This document shows, one piece after another, positions 1 to 24,100 of a stretch of DNA of 64,000 bases; position 1 is the stretch's first letter; each line of letters opens with the position of its first letter. The position numbers and the translations under genes were made by a program. The notes below the pieces were generated by a model. It was not told where the DNA came from. It worked only from the letters and a program-made list of their open reading frames with translations, and searched no databases. This stretch comes from Anabas testudineus. Its lineage: Eukaryota; Chordata; Actinopteri; Anabantiformes; Anabantidae. The DNA lies in contig NC_046626.1 of the NCBI RefSeq assembly GCF_900324465.2, positions 6,903,459-6,967,458 of the forward strand. The letters run 5' to 3'.

Positions 1-192
1 AAGTTAGGATAACAGCCCTCCTCTGTGTTGATACATGGCTCTGAAATCAAAGATGGAATCAGTTTCTTAAATTTGTGAACAGCGTTTTCAGATAAACATC
101 TACTGTAGTGGTAGTTTTTTCCCAGGTGAATTAAAGTTTAGTAAAGTAAATGTTATTAAAAAATATTAAATAATCTATTTCAACACCGTATG

Positions 193-720
193 TCAGAACA
201 AGATCAAGGGTGTGATTAAAACAGTGAGTGGGTTTAATAGTGACTTAAATGTAGTGTTGAGGCAGTTATCATCAACACCTACATGGATAATAAAGTCACC
301 CACTATAATGACTTTATCTGCACTAAGAACTAAATCAGATAGAAACTCTGAGAATTCAGTTAAAAACTCAGAGTAAGAGACAGGAGGACGGTACACAATA
401 ACAAACAGGACTGGTTCAGAGAGGTTAAGAGTGAGGCTCTCAAATGAATTAAATCTATGTCTAGGTCTGGGCTTAATTAATAAACTTGAGTGGAAGACTG
501 CTGCTACTCCTCTACCCCGACCTGTGTTTCTAGGAACATGATAATTAATATGACTTGGGGGGGTTGAATCATTCAGAGAGACATACTCATCCTGCTGCAG
601 CCAGGTTTCAGTAAGACAGAATAAGTGTATTTGATGGTCACTTATCAAATCATTCACTAACAGGGATTTAGACGAGAGAGATTTCTCGTCTTTTGATATT
701 CTCCTCTTGTGTTTGTTTGT
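193..720 (-). mobile_element. L2/CR1-like LINE fragment, endonuclease N-terminal part
   Basis: The minus strand reads as the N-terminal part of a LINE ORF2 endonuclease (APE type). Visible landmarks are CLTETWL near the start, GRGRGVAAVFHSSL in the middle and VIIVGDF at the end, which match the metal-binding and core strands of this domain as I recall it from fish L2-like elements. About 150 residues stay open (193-657). The upstream part (to about 720) continues in another frame with typical leader text (KSLSSKSLLVNDLI). No reverse transcriptase follows towards position 1, so this is an isolated, truncated, dead piece. It lies in what is probably an intron of slc1a7. The clade is assigned from memory of the motif style and is less sure than the LINE identity. 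Confidence 0.72.
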
Positions 721-3700
721 GATATATATAATTTAAGTGGTCTGGCAACAGACACTGTCTCTATGGGATTTTGGTAGTTTTCGGGGGGGTGACGGCTGTA
801 AAGAAAACTGCAGAGAGGCATGTAAGGCTGTGTCCTGGGCTCCACTGTTAAATGTCAAGGTTCAGGTCGTCTAATAAACTCATATTTCTAGATAAGCCAT
901 ATTTCTAGATAGTAGAGACACACAATCTAAAGTGGGATGGATGCCGCCTCTTCTAATCAGCCCAGGTTTTCCCCAAAAGGTTTTCCAATTGTCTATGTAG
1001 CACACGCTGTTTGCAGGACACGGCTAAGACAGCCAGCGGTTAAATGACGACATGAGGCTAAACATGTCGTCACTTTTACAATGGTTGCTCAAAATTAGGA
1101 TGAAATATAGCTTGAATTATATCATTTTTCATAGACTTCACTACAAGGTGTATTTTTGCATGCCCATGCTTCACTGAGCATGAGCACTATTATTATCAAC
1201 GACTGAATCTACTGTGTCACTTGCTAATTAAGTCAATAGTCATGAAAATGCATAATTCCTTATTGTGACTGACTGTGGGGTTTTTTTTGTTTGTTTAGTT
1301 TTTTTGATTTTACGTATGTTTAATAGCCAAGAATAATTTTTTGCAAATTAGAAATAATCCTGGAACAACAGTTAAACCGCAACCAAGTACAACACCAGTG
1401 TCGCTTGTACTGATTTGACCTATTGAAACAAAGGCCACAGTGTCACTATTACATGCCATGGATGTCATGGATAAACCCAGTCCAAGGAGCCTTGGCCTTC
1501 TCTTTTTCATCTGGTCGTGGGATTACTCTAATGCTCTTGCTCAGTGAAGGTGCAGCAGGGAGGAATGTAAGCTCCATATGGTCCAAAACTCTTGTACCAG
1601 ATCTGCTGTATGTGCGCTCGAAACGAAACGTCACAGTAGATGCAACCACACATGGCAGGCCACACATTGTAATCCCTCACATATCAAAGAGCAGGGCGGA
1701 GATGTCAGCGGAGATAGTCTTGTTTAGTACCGGCAGTGCAGTCATTAATTTTCCTCTTGATGAGAAATAACAGCTGACATATGGAACTCGGATTTCATGT
1801 GGTTTTTCCATAGTCGAGAAAAAAGTAAAGGTGTGACATATTCTTAACTGGGTATCATTTTAATTTTAACTCAGCACAATATTGTGTTGAAAATAAAATG
1901 CAATTTCAGTAGATGAAGTGTAAATATCATATATCTTCCACATATTTCAGCTTACAGCCTCGTTGATATCTACCACCTACACAGTGAAGAACTAATCGCT
2001 TAGAAATGATGGAGACCAGACAGTTATCTAAAGGAACTGAAAAATAACATTATCTTTGGCTCTTTTCTCATAATATGAGGCTTTTTGGACCCATGTAAAG
2101 AAGTCACAAATCAACCTTTTTTAATTTAAACCTGATAATATGATTACATGTAAGTGAGTTGCTCTTACTGCCGTCCATCACAGACACAAAATTTTTGCAG
2201 ATGAGTTTGCACCTCAGCTCTGTGGAGCATTTTAGTGTCTTTAAGCTCATAGTTTTCATTTTCACTCAACTTTATTTATCTTTTAAAAGAGGGTGAATAT
2301 TAGATCTGTATTCATAATAATAATAATAAATGCTAATGTTGTTGATAAGGTATCTGCTGGATGTGTAATTGAAAATGTGTCAGTATCTTGTTTGATTGAG
2401 TTACAGGTCAAAATGGTTTGATGTCACATACAGTAGTACATTTATGACACAATGTTTACATTTCACTATTTTCTAAATGCAGTTCACTGTGAAAATTGTA
2501 ACGTTTTTGCTTTAATTCACAAAACATGATGAACCATGAAACCATAGATGATACACAGTGTGTAGTTTCAGTGAAAAAAACGTTTGATTGTGATATTATT
2601 ATCAGATTTTAATGCACTGAGTAGGGACGAGGAAGTCATGGAGTAAATCCCTGGAATAACAAATGTATTTTTCCTCTGCTGATCTCCTGGATCTCATGTT
2701 AACGCTGCATCAAACATCTGGACATACCATACAATGCAGCATAACTGCCTGCCGTTTCCCAGAAGACTCATGTTTTGTTGTTCTGTCGATCCACATGAGC
2801 TTGACTCTCTCTTTTATGGCGGGGCTGTCTAATCCTCGACCACCACAGGGCAAGCCCTATAGTTATCACTGCTGCAGCTGCTCTTGCAGCCCGATATACC
2901 AAATAGGGCGAGGTTTAATCACACAAGCTGTGCACCTTTCTGTTAATGTATTTCCAGTCACATCACAACGCTTAGTTAAAGCAACAAACAGTCAAAAGTG
3001 AGGCACCTTTAGCAGGTAATTTCATGAGCTTTTCCTAATTAACTGATAGGAACAACATGGTACATGCAATTAGAACTTGTACATCAGTGCATTTGTTGTA
3101 CTGTTTAATATTTATCACAAGACGTTTACTTCAGTTTCATAATGGCCCCATGTATACACATTAATAAATCCAATTTAAGTGTTTGACATGCCATCAAGCA
3201 TCAGCAATGTGCTGCTAATTGCATTCAAATCACAATTGTACCCTACAATGTCCATTAGTCCATTACTGAAAAACAGTAATCTGCTAAAAATCCCTTGGGC
3301 TATCAAAGGTCAGGTTCACTACTTGAGGGAACTGAAAAAAGGCAGAATAGTGGGCGTAGAGTGAAGAATGAAGGACTAAATGACACGTGCGAGGTGGTTT
3401 AAATGGTGATGCTTCCTGTATGCACTGATTATGTTTAAGGTAATTGGCTGATACAGGTATGAGCCAATAGCCTAGTGCATAGAAAGCAGCAGGGGTGACG
3501 AACCTCAGGTGTGCCTTGACTTTTCCACCTATAAGAGGGAAAAGAAGCAGCATTTAGTAGCTGTAACATTAGAGAGACATGTTTGATCTGTTCTGCACCA
3601 AAGTCACAATTATCACCAATCATAAGAATTGTAAGCAGATAAAACACAGTCATGATTATTTGTGTCTTTACTTGACACATTAAACACCATTAAACATGTA

Positions 3701-3769
3701 GAATGATTTTGGAAAAAATAATAGCGACTACCTTTGTCAGTCAACAGTGACCTCGTGCAAGCATTTCAT
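721..3769. other. Intronic/noncoding stretch, no gene recognised
   Basis: No exon of slc1a7 or of any other gene was recognised here. The first slc1a7 exons expected upstream (the N-terminal 70 or so residues with the first two membrane helices) were looked for and not seen, so they should lie left of the window. A short AAT trinucleotide tract is at 2318-2331. Two overlapping minus-strand open frames at 1310-1667 are described under findings and are not called as a gene. Confidence 0.5.
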
Positions 3770-4640
3770 GTAGCTGTGACAACCTGCACAGCATCCAGGA
3801 GGAACTCCTCGCAGATCTGCTTCTTCTCAGCCACATTCTTACGACAGCTGGTGTGAATGTCTCTCTTCGTGTCACTCACCCACAGCATCCGCATTAGGTT
3901 AAGGTCTGAGCTCTGAGGACGTTGTGTCTCCAAAGTCATTCTGTAGTACGATTAGTTTGATATTTAGGTTTTAACATCCTGTTCACCCAGCTTGACCTGA
4001 GTTTCGACTTGCAGACTTCTTGATGTTATCCTGTTTTATATTGTGATTATTTACAATGGAAAGTGGTAAAAGTTAAGAAAGCAGCCCCAAACCATGATGT
4101 TCCCTCCAGCGTACTTCCCTGTTGATGATGTTTTCAACTGGGTACACGATTCATTTGTTACACCATACATAGTGGTGCATGTTCTTAAACAATCTTTGTT
4201 ATAGAGTGTCAAGGCTTCAGGCTTGCTGTAATGTTTTGTTAGGAAAGCGATGGCTTCCTCTGTGGTGTCCTGCCGTGGAGACCATGCTCGTTCAATGCGT
4301 TGTGTACGGTTGACTCTTGAACACAGATGTTAATCAGCTTCATTGAAACCTTCACGCCGTTGGCTGTTATTATTATATTTTCAGCTCACTGTGCTTTTTA
4401 TATTGTGCCTTTGGAGTTGTAGCTGGACGCCCACTTCTGTGGAGAGTAACCACGGCTCCAAATCTTCTTCTCTTATCCACAGTTTATCTCACTGTGGACT
4501 GATAAATATCCAAACTCTGTAACTCTTTCCAGCTACATGCAAATCAGCAGTTCTTGATCATCGGTCTTCTTGGATTTCTTTATTGAGAGGCATAGCTCAT
4601 GTCAGCTGTTGCTGCTTGAGAATAGCAAACTGATAATATC
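3770..4640 (-). mobile_element. Decayed Tc1/mariner transposon
   Basis: Read on the minus strand, several frames give pieces of a Tc1-type transposase in the right order. First comes an N-terminal helix-turn-helix part with a serine-threonine-valine-arginine motif and an RSGRPA motif (about 4420-4560). A GGNIMVWGCF core follows (about 4080-4110), which corresponds to the usual GGGSIMLWGCF. At the end is SDLNLMRMLW..TKRDIH (about 3840-3930), corresponding to the usual SPDLNPIE.LW..LK. Stops and shifts separate the pieces, so the copy is inactive. The terminal inverted repeats were not located, so the ends are approximate. It sits in the slc1a7 intron. Confidence 0.75.
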
Positions 4641-4762
4641 TGTATTGTTACCGACTGTAAATGACTCAGTTCACTGACTTTATGAATTATTTCTGTTCAT
4701 GCCATTGTTACACTATGCCACTTCGTTTTATTTTCAACAAACGTTACACAGTCTTGATCCAC

Positions 4763-4815
4763 ATATTATTATTGTTAGTATTATTATTATTAGTAGTAGT
4801 AGCAGTAGTAGTATT
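4763..4815. repeat. Trinucleotide (ATT/AGT)n tract
   Basis: An imperfect run of ATT and then AGT units. It gives a spurious valine/leucine-rich open frame on the plus strand. Confidence 0.85.
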
Positions 4816-5170
4816 TGTAACTAGACAAGTGAGAGACAAAGAAAAAGCACACAGTGTGAATTGACATTAAAGATATAGCCAACAAATACATAACAAAACT
4901 TAAACAACAACAGAGGAGCTGTGTGCATGTGTGTGTATTCCTACCACACCCATGCTGTAATTTCATCAAATCCAAATGTGACTTTATTTCCTGTGCAAAG
5001 CTTTGGGTCATTTAGCTGTGAAAATATGATGTGGCTGCACAGCTGACTTCTGTGAGCTAGTTCCCGTAGCCTTTAAAACCTCGCTGCTGCTGACACTTTC
5101 AACCAATTTCATTTGCTGGGGAGATCATACTTTTCCTGATGACTCAGTTATGGATAAATGAATAGTCTGC

Positions 5171-5174
<4 letters not shown>

Positions 5175-5224
<50 letters not shown>
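5175..5224. repeat. (AC)25 microsatellite
   Basis: An uninterrupted AC dinucleotide run of about 50 bp in the slc1a7 intron. It is probably length-polymorphic. Confidence 0.97.
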
Positions 5225-5226
<2 letters not shown>

Positions 5227-6375
5227 TTTAGGTTGGTATAAATAGCCAAAAACTGGCTACTGAATAAAATATTATACAGTTAAAGATATGTGAAGACTGA
5301 CACTCTCCTCTCTGGAGCAACTGTACATAATTGTAGGAGATGGAGGTTTAGTGTCACGTACAGTATTTCATAGATAGGAGTATGAGGTTGAACACACACA
5401 GCCTCTGCACAGAAAGACTCCATCCACTCCAAACACTTGCCAAGTCAAACCAGATTACATTTTGAATTGGGAGAAAATCTTGTCACCCTTGCTCAAGAGG
5501 CCAACCGAGCACCCTTCCAACTCCCTCTCTCTCCTCTGACTTTTACTGACTTCACTTTCCTGCTGTCTCGTTTCAGCATCTTCCCACACCTCTGACAAAT
5601 GACTCGTGCCTGTATTGTTTTTATTTTTCGAACATTTTCTCTACCAACTGAAAAGCAAAAAATAACATGTTGCCGTGTCAGAGCAGTGAAAATGAATAAG
5701 TGAACGTGAGAATGATTTGAAGCGGTACCTATTTAAATGCAAATCACTCCCTCCTATTTATAATGTTTACGACTACAGTTGGTTATCCCCTTCCCCCAGG
5801 CTTTCACGTTTCACCAGTTAAAGAGGGAAGCCAGGGACAGAGAGACAAAAACAGAAAGACAGACCAATTTCGAGAGCAATTTTAAGTCTGTTTAATGGTT
5901 ATTTTTCTCCCTGTCGTAAAAGAGACTTTCGCAGTATTACACTCTGGCTTATCTCAGACTGCACAGACAGTGTCTCATAAAACAAAAACCGACGTTTAGT
6001 TAATTGCCATTATGTCAAAGTTGTAGAATACAGACATGCATTTGAAGAGTTGATGGTTTGCTTGTACATGCACAAGTTTTCTATTAGGATGAATATTGAA
6101 CTTAACCCTGCAGTTTTATCTCCTCTCCTTTCCAACATTTTGTTCGGTGTCTAAAAATTCAACACACTTGTGACGTAGTTGTGAGGAGCTAAGGTGGTTT
6201 CATGTGTTTACAAACCACTGTAATCTTTAAAATGAGAAGAATCATAAAACCCTGGCAGAAACAAGCAGTTCCTTAGCATCGGTGTCACAAAGTCCTTCTT
6301 GGTTTTTTAATTAACTCCTGTCACCCTGTCTGTCTTTTTGTCCCCCTGTACTGTTTCTGCCTCTACATACTACAG

Positions 6376-16857
<10,482 letters not shown>

Positions 16858-18160
16858 AATCAGCTGCTGTGAGAACAGCTACATGCACAGGAGAGAATCG
16901 GCAGGAGAGGAAGACAAATGAAAGATTGAGAGACAAAGTTCACACGTTTTTCCCCTCCAAGAAGGACAGCAGCACGGTAATGGATGAATGAAAGAAAAAA
17001 AAAAAAAAAAACTTTTATGTAGAATTTTTTTTTTTCTACATAATCTAAAGTTTAAACCCGCATTTGACTGTGTATGTTTGTGTGTGTACATATTTATCAG
17101 AGATGTATTATTTGGTACCAGCAACTTATTTGGTATCAGGACGCGCTGCTCTGGCTGAACTGATCCATCCTCCCAGATGTCAAAGGAGCAGAAATGAAGA
17201 ACACAAATAGCTAATATCGGATATAATTAGTGAAACCTGCCCCTCTGTGGACTGTGGGGGGAAAAAAACAGAACAGAACATCCACTCATATCTCTTCTTA
17301 CTTATTATGATCTGGTTTGATATGGTATATTTATATATTTCATTTCTGTTTCCCTTCCTTTTTTGATGATGATTATTATTATAATGTCATTCTGTCCTCT
17401 GAAATGAAACTCAGACAAATTGCTGGCTGTTTGCAGCATCTTTCCATTATAGAGTCAACAAAACTAAATATCTGAGAGCTAACATTAAAAAAAAAAACAA
17501 GCTGTACTTTTAACCACATCTGGTTCACATTTAGTCTCAGATTTTAAAGTAAAGTAATAGGATTATTTACAGTTTCATACACTGTCTCAGCACCTTTCCC
17601 TACACTTCTCTGCCTTGTTGTCCCGAGCCCAAGTGGGTACTCTGCCTCATACCTGGAAATACTGTACAGTCATTGCCTCCGTCAGAGCGGAATGATGGTG
17701 ATAATCACAGTGAAAATGAAGACGGGCGTTTGTCCTTGTGTTGAAGTCTTTGCACCCCATCGTATTCCCTGTTTGCCTTAAACAACCAAAGGAGAAGCAT
17801 GCGGGACCAGTACGTCATGTGAGCTGAGCTGAGACAAATTAACACTCGACAATCAAGGTCATACTCTGAACTCCGGTCATATGTTTGTGATATATACTGT
17901 ACATGTATGTGTTTCAAAAGTTTTTTTTTTTTGTTTTTTTTTATGTAGATTTTACCACCGTGTTGGTATGTTTCAAGAGCTGCCATTCTGTATTTGTTAT
18001 GAGAAACATTTCACTGTAGTCCAAAATTTATAAAAGAAAAAAATGTACCAACTCTCAAGAAATGAAAAATATATCAAAATATACAGATACTAAACTGTTG
18101 GAGTTATTTGTTGATGGTATGGGGGAAGGACAGCAGGTCCAATAAAAGCTAAACTACGTC
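16858..18160 (+). other. slc1a7: slc1a7 3' untranslated region
   Basis: About 1.3 kb after the TAA stop with no credible open frame, several poly-A/T runs, and an AATAAA at 18141. The extent is inferred from that signal. Confidence 0.6.
18141..18146 (+). terminator. slc1a7: Polyadenylation signal AATAAA, probable slc1a7 end
   Basis: A canonical hexamer 1.28 kb after the stop codon and the clearest one before the intergenic region. Confidence 0.5.
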
Positions 18161-20433
18161 ACATTTCACTTTAAACTGCATAAATGTGTCTCTCATGTAA
18201 TTAAAAAAATCTGACAAACTGGATCTGCTCTCTTGATGGCATAAACAAAGAATACAGCTTTTTACTTATTAACTAGAGCAAATGCCCTATTCAAACATAA
18301 ATAACGCTCAAAGGCGAAGATATTTCATTGCACTCAGAGACAGAGTGTGTCTTCAATACAATACATAATATTACAAGCAAAAAAAAATGTTGCTATTTAG
18401 TGATTTAGTGTTTCTAAACTAATGTGTTTCATAACTCATTTGTCATTGTATGGAAAAAGTGACTGCGTGGGGGAGAATTACTGAAGCTGAACTAACTGAA
18501 CTGTCAGATTCTGACACCAAAGACATGCACTGTAAAAGATAAATGCACAAAATAATACATGTAGCAGCCGGCAAGCCATGATAAAAAAAAAATAAAATAA
18601 AAAAAAAGCCCCTGCACGTCCAAATTAGTTAACTGGATATTTATTTGCTCCTGGGAGAGCTCAGGTCTCTTTTTGGGAACTAAGCCCTGTGGCTCCCTTT
18701 CAATTAAAATGCAGCTTGGGAACGTGGATGGCATTTTAAAATGAGCCTCAGGTAAAATCTTCATTCCATGTGCCCCAAGGACGATGACTGTCAATAAAGT
18801 ATTTAAAGGACTTACTGTGATTATTCTCAGTAGTGTTTGTGTAATGCAAAATCACAAAAAACTATTAGAATAACTAGATAGTTACATGTAATTATTGTTT
18901 TTCTATGAAAAAGCAACTGTCTTATTGTCACGGCATTGTGTTATTGAACATATAATCATCATACAGACATTAATGGAAGTAAAACCAAAGAAATGCACTT
19001 TCAGAAGTAGAAAAGTAACAGATATTCCACACTAATAGGGCAGATTCTAAATAGAAATGTTGCAGGACCAACTGAAAACAAATGCAATATGTAATTTCAC
19101 ACGTCTCTCTGCTGATTTAAAGCAAACGCTCTGAGCAGGAGTAGCGAGCGAGAGCAGCCTTGGAGCAAGACTGGGTTAGAAGTGACGAGAAACACCATCG
19201 CTAAGGCAACCTCAAAGAGCAAATTACAGCAATTTCGTGTAACTGCTAAACCCCTGACCAAACAATCAGAAGAGACCAGTGTTCAACATCTGTCAACAGC
19301 GTATCCACTAAATAATGTCTGCCACTTCTCTTTAGCACGGGTCTCCAAGGCTAAAGTCAGTTATCAGTGATGGTCAGTGGATATACTCACCTTTGCTGCT
19401 ACTTGATATGCACTCAAACTACAGAATTTAAAATACCTCGGAAAAATAAACAAATAATAAGCAATAAACGCTTAGAATATTTATAATTTAAGTCAGCTGA
19501 TGGTTAGTAGGCATGGGAACGCATAAGTAATGTTGCTTTCTTTCATTTTTGGTTATGACTTTAGTATAATTTTTTCTTTACAATATACTACTACAGTGTG
19601 TGTGCAGTGGTTATATAGAGGTTTGATGAAGAAGATGAAGAAATGAAATGACAATGTCTCTGTTATTAGATATCTGATAACTGTTCAGCCCCTGTTTGTT
19701 ACATTTTTCTCCACCAGAAGTCAGAGGCAGATGGAGGACTCTGGTGATTTCATTATTTATGCTTCATTTAGTAAATGAAGGAGACCATATCATCTCAGAG
19801 TTGATTCAGAAAATCTAAACTTCTCCGTTACTTTCTAGGGAAATTTGAGCCAAGGTTTTCAGTGGAGCTTCTAAAGTTGACTTGAGGCAAACCAAGCCTG
19901 AAAATCCTCAGATAACACTGTTCCTCTACATCTCACTCCACCCACCACCCACACTGAGCTTGTTACAGTATCTCTTAGCCGTGGGCTAATGGTCAGTGAG
20001 ACAGGCCGGGCCAGCCACCTGGCAGACGGACAGGATGGGGGAGTGGGCTAAAGGGAGTTGGCTGGATAGGAGCAATTAGCAAAGCAGGCTGGATCTGGCA
20101 GAAGGTGCACAGTGATGGGCAGGGGGGCCAACTGGGAAAGGTCTGGATCAAGCAGAAAATAAATGGACAAATGGATGGGAAATGGAGAAGGAGGGAAGTA
20201 GGACACAAAGGCTTAAAAACAGTGACAGAACCAACAACCAGACAAAACGAGTGCAGAACTGTGCTGCAGCTACAAGCCTTACAGTGGATGGGTGCTCAGT
20301 AAAACAATACCACGACCCTTTCACTGTATGTGCATCAGTGCTGCTCCCGTAGTTTGTTCATTAAAAAAAAAAAAAACACACTCCTTACTGTAGCGTCAAA
20401 AAAATAATTTTGGTGTCACATATTTCTAATCAT
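18161..20433. other. Intergenic region slc1a7-scp2, no gene recognised
   Basis: No protein family recognised. In human, PODN lies between SLC1A7 and SCP2, as I recall. No leucine-rich-repeat exon was seen here. The stretch 19,980-20,200 is locally purine/G-rich. Confidence 0.5.
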
Positions 20434-20620
20434 GGCAGCTGGATAGTGTAGTGGTAGGATCACCGCCCTGTATGCAGGAGACCGGGGTTCAAATCCTAGC
20501 TGTGATCTACCTCCAGCAGGGGTTCTTAGAAAGGACCGTAACCCTAACCCTCCTTACCCTGCCTTTTCCCTTGTACCCCTGTAAGTCGCTTTGGATAAAA
20601 GTGTCAGTCAGATAACTCAC
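20434..20620 (+). mobile_element. tRNA-derived SINE with L2-type 3' tail
   Basis: The head is tRNA-like: GGCAGCTGGATAGTGTAGTGG (A-box region) followed by a B box GGTTCAAATCC at 20487-20497. The body ends in GTAAGTCGCTTTGGATAAAA (20581-20600), the 3' tail shared by fish L2 LINEs and the SINEs they mobilise. It is a retrotransposed element and not a functional tRNA gene, because the acceptor stem does not close. It lies between slc1a7 and the scp2 3' end. Confidence 0.82.
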
Positions 20621-20863
20621 ATAGAAATGATTATTGTATAGAAGATGTACAGCTTTGATATTTGTCATCTAGACTATGATCTTGTGACCCCAAACATCAG
20701 GGTGAGTACAGCTGGGAATGGTGCGGTGCTATAATTGTTCCCACTCTGGGTCTTATCCTGTTCCAAACTACACTTACTACCTACTTTCACTTCCCTACTT
20801 TCTGGAAGTTCATTTACAAAAAACTAGTCTCAATAACAAACAGAAGCGGGTGGTCTTTTCATT

Positions 20864-20869
20864 TTTATT
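20864..20869 (-). terminator. scp2: Polyadenylation signal, probable scp2 end
   Basis: TTTATT on the plus strand (AATAAA on the minus strand) about 250 bp after the scp2 stop codon. Confidence 0.5.
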
Positions 20870-21116
20870 ATTATTTTTTTGTGGTACATAACATTATTAA
20901 ACACACCTACCTTATCATTAATTCACAGATATCTATTCTATACAAATGCTAATGTGGTAGCCATTCTGTAAGCTCTATGCAACATGATCTGGTATCAAAG
21001 TAGCAGCTGCAACATTATTAACAGACTTTGCTGATTAGAAAAATTAGTGCTTTAGAGAAATTAGGTTTCCCCATATATGCTTTTGAACTATGAGGACAAA
21101 CTGCAAGCTCAGGGTC

Positions 21117-24100
21117 TCATAACTTGGCCTTGCCTGGTGTAATCTGGAGGCTTTGCAGCTTCATTGCCATGCCCATGTTTCCAGTGATCTTTAGCTTCCC
21201 TTTGAAGAACGCCTGAGGAAGCAGAAGTTAAGAAGATAAAGATGAACTTTTAATGCAATGAGAGTCACCATAACATTTTAATTAAACTATTAAAATACTT
21301 GGGTCTGATAAATATATATGAACTAATTTCACTTTGCAGATAAATGTCTATTTATCTTGATCTGCTATTAGATAAATAATTTCTGATCTGTACAACCAAT
21401 GTGTAGCTTGGATTTATGCAATAAAAGTGAGTGACATAAATGTAACAACCACACAACAACAATCCTTGCTTAATGTTGCCAGTTCAAAATGATCTGTTGC
21501 TCTGTATCTGCGTGTTCATCAGTAGGACAATGTGCAGGATTTTGTCCTTGGTCTGAGCCACTTGAGTCAAACCACATGTTAAAATAACCTTGAGGCAATA
21601 AGGAAGAAACATATTTTCTCTAGTGTAATAGAATATAGTATGTCATGTTTTCTTATTTTTGTAGCAAATGTAAAGAAACATGTATAGTGTACACAAGATT
21701 ACACATACAGTTTGTGGGTTCAGCTTTCCCGTCATCAGATCCAGAAGATCGGCATCACTCATGGTTACGGTGCAGTCTGCCTTTTTACCTAAACAAAAAA
21801 AGAACTTGATCATTATGGCTGACTATCAATATATGAAATGTTTATGAGCTATAAATAGTGCTCAAATAAGAAAAAAAAACTACATTTAAGTCATTACAGA
21901 GTAACATGAACACATTTTAACTGTTCGCCATAATCCCTCCATATCTATAACATTAAATGTTGAAGCAAATGCAAATGTTAATCACCATTATTTCAATGCT
22001 CTGAGCAGAATGTCCTCTGGAGTACACTTAGCATTAAGAATAAACTTTCCATTAGTGTTAAAATATGTGACACACACAAAACCTCTTCACATTTTCGCCA
22101 AAGCAACCGTTTAGAAACCTTCATGAATGCTCTCTATATTCTGACTGAAAATTGTCCTTGCTGTGGCTCTATAGGACACAGCGTCTAAATGCTACAATTA
22201 GCTGTTAAAGCAGAATATAAGCTTTTCCATCATCATAAAAAACAAGCAGGTTTCCTGCCTCGGGAATAATATTGATGTATTAGTGCGCCTGAGGCTTCAA
22301 ATGCTTCTAAAATCTTAAATAATGTGCGCTAAATCAGTGCCTCTCTGACCATCTCTAAATGTCAGTTGCAAATAAATGTAAGAACGGCACGTTTCAGAGA
22401 AGCAAATTCATCTGGAATCTGATCATGCTACATGCCCAATGGATGTACTTTTTGATTTAATATTAAGTTATTTAAATAAAGAAAATAACACACATAAAAC
22501 ACACACACACACTACTGGTCATACCAGAGCAAGTAAGGGTGTCGTAAGAGGAGTGTTACATACGTGCAGGCTTTAAAACTTATTGTGATGAATACTGTAT
22601 TTAAATGAATCTATTAAAAGTGTGTCGTTAACCAGAACTGCAGGTGTTCAGTATAACAGTGAAAGCAGCTCCTAACATCTGACTCTAAATCACAGCTGAA
22701 TCATATCGATGAGTTTTGAACAGGATGCAATAGGACATTAAAACTCATGATGAAAACACCATTCACAGTGTAGTTTAAAAATCGGTGTTGCCACAGAAGT
22801 GGTAAATCAATAATTCGACACCTCTGTTGAAATACATACCTGGGTCAGTGGTGACGGAACCTTTGCCATTTTTCACATCCACAACCCACGTTGCCTCTCT
22901 CCCATCCGGTCCATCGTTCACCTTGAAAGCAAACACTCCACCGATCTTCTTGACGAGCTGCTCTCCTTCCTGCAGAGAGTCAAGACAGAGGTCCACTAAA
23001 TAATCCTCGTCACAAGATGACTACAGCCAGGCGTATTAGAAAAGTAAAGAATCAGCCAGGTTAATAATAAGGTTTGAAAAGATAAAACTATGATTTAATT
23101 AGAGTATGATTCATTATATTTATTTACATCCAATGCAGTTTATCATTTACAGTGTTGAACATATTGCCTCTAGAGTCTCTGAACGTGCCTGGCACAGCAT
23201 GCTGGGATTTCTGGACGTGCTCTAAAAAAAGTTTCTCCTCATGTGGAGTTCAATCATAAAATAGTGGGACTCTACAATTTATCCAATGGGCAGACAGGTG
23301 TAGTAAAAAAAAAAAAAAAGCCTCTTCTGGAGTTGTGAAGAGGCTAGTTATGTAGAATAAGCCTATTATTAATTATTCATATTTTTATTATCTTGTCCAT
23401 GGTTCCTCACAGCATGTGTGTACCTTGTTAACTGTGCTGTGGGTCTCAGTACTTTATATTCTGTTTAAATCTATTGTTCAATGTTGCTATTAGGTCAGTA
23501 ACCTAAGTTAGTACTTTATTATTTTGCCCAAATCACACAAACCCCATCTCTGCAGTTACTCATCGTGTAAATAAAAACACACTGGCACATTTTCACTGGG
23601 GAGGAAGTAATGGAGTGTGGTCTACTGCGCACATCCAACCGACAAATTTCTTTCAGGCTATTCACAGCAACCACACCGCCAGTGCGCAGTGCAGTTATTG
23701 GTTGCCATTACCTTGGCAAGTGCAATTGAGCATTGCAAGCTCACGTGCGGGAGTGAGGAAATCAATAAGAGTACATAAATTCCACATTTAAATTCCTATC
23801 ATAAGGGGTTTGCAGCCATTTCAGCATCATTAATGCAAATCTCTGCTGAAAACATGAAAATTAGTTGAGGAACCACAACCTGAGGCATCAGTCACTGTCA
23901 ACAGATACAGGCGCCGTGTTTTCTGGTATCATTACGACACACACACGATGCCAGGTGATGAGCAGTCATTTCCACCGACTCAGTATAGAACAACATCCCA
24001 TTATCTACTGATTTGCATTGTCGGGGTTGAACTAACAGGTTCAATGTTTTTTATTTTGAATCATCACCACAGCACCAGAATGACATATTATTACATGTGT

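Noticed and set aside
20434-20506. Possible functional tRNA gene
   Set aside because: It has A- and B-box-like text but no paired acceptor stem, and it continues into an L2-type tail; called a SINE.
20540-20556. Telomere-like TAACCCTAACCC text
   Set aside because: Only about two units, lying in the body of a SINE; not an interstitial telomeric array.
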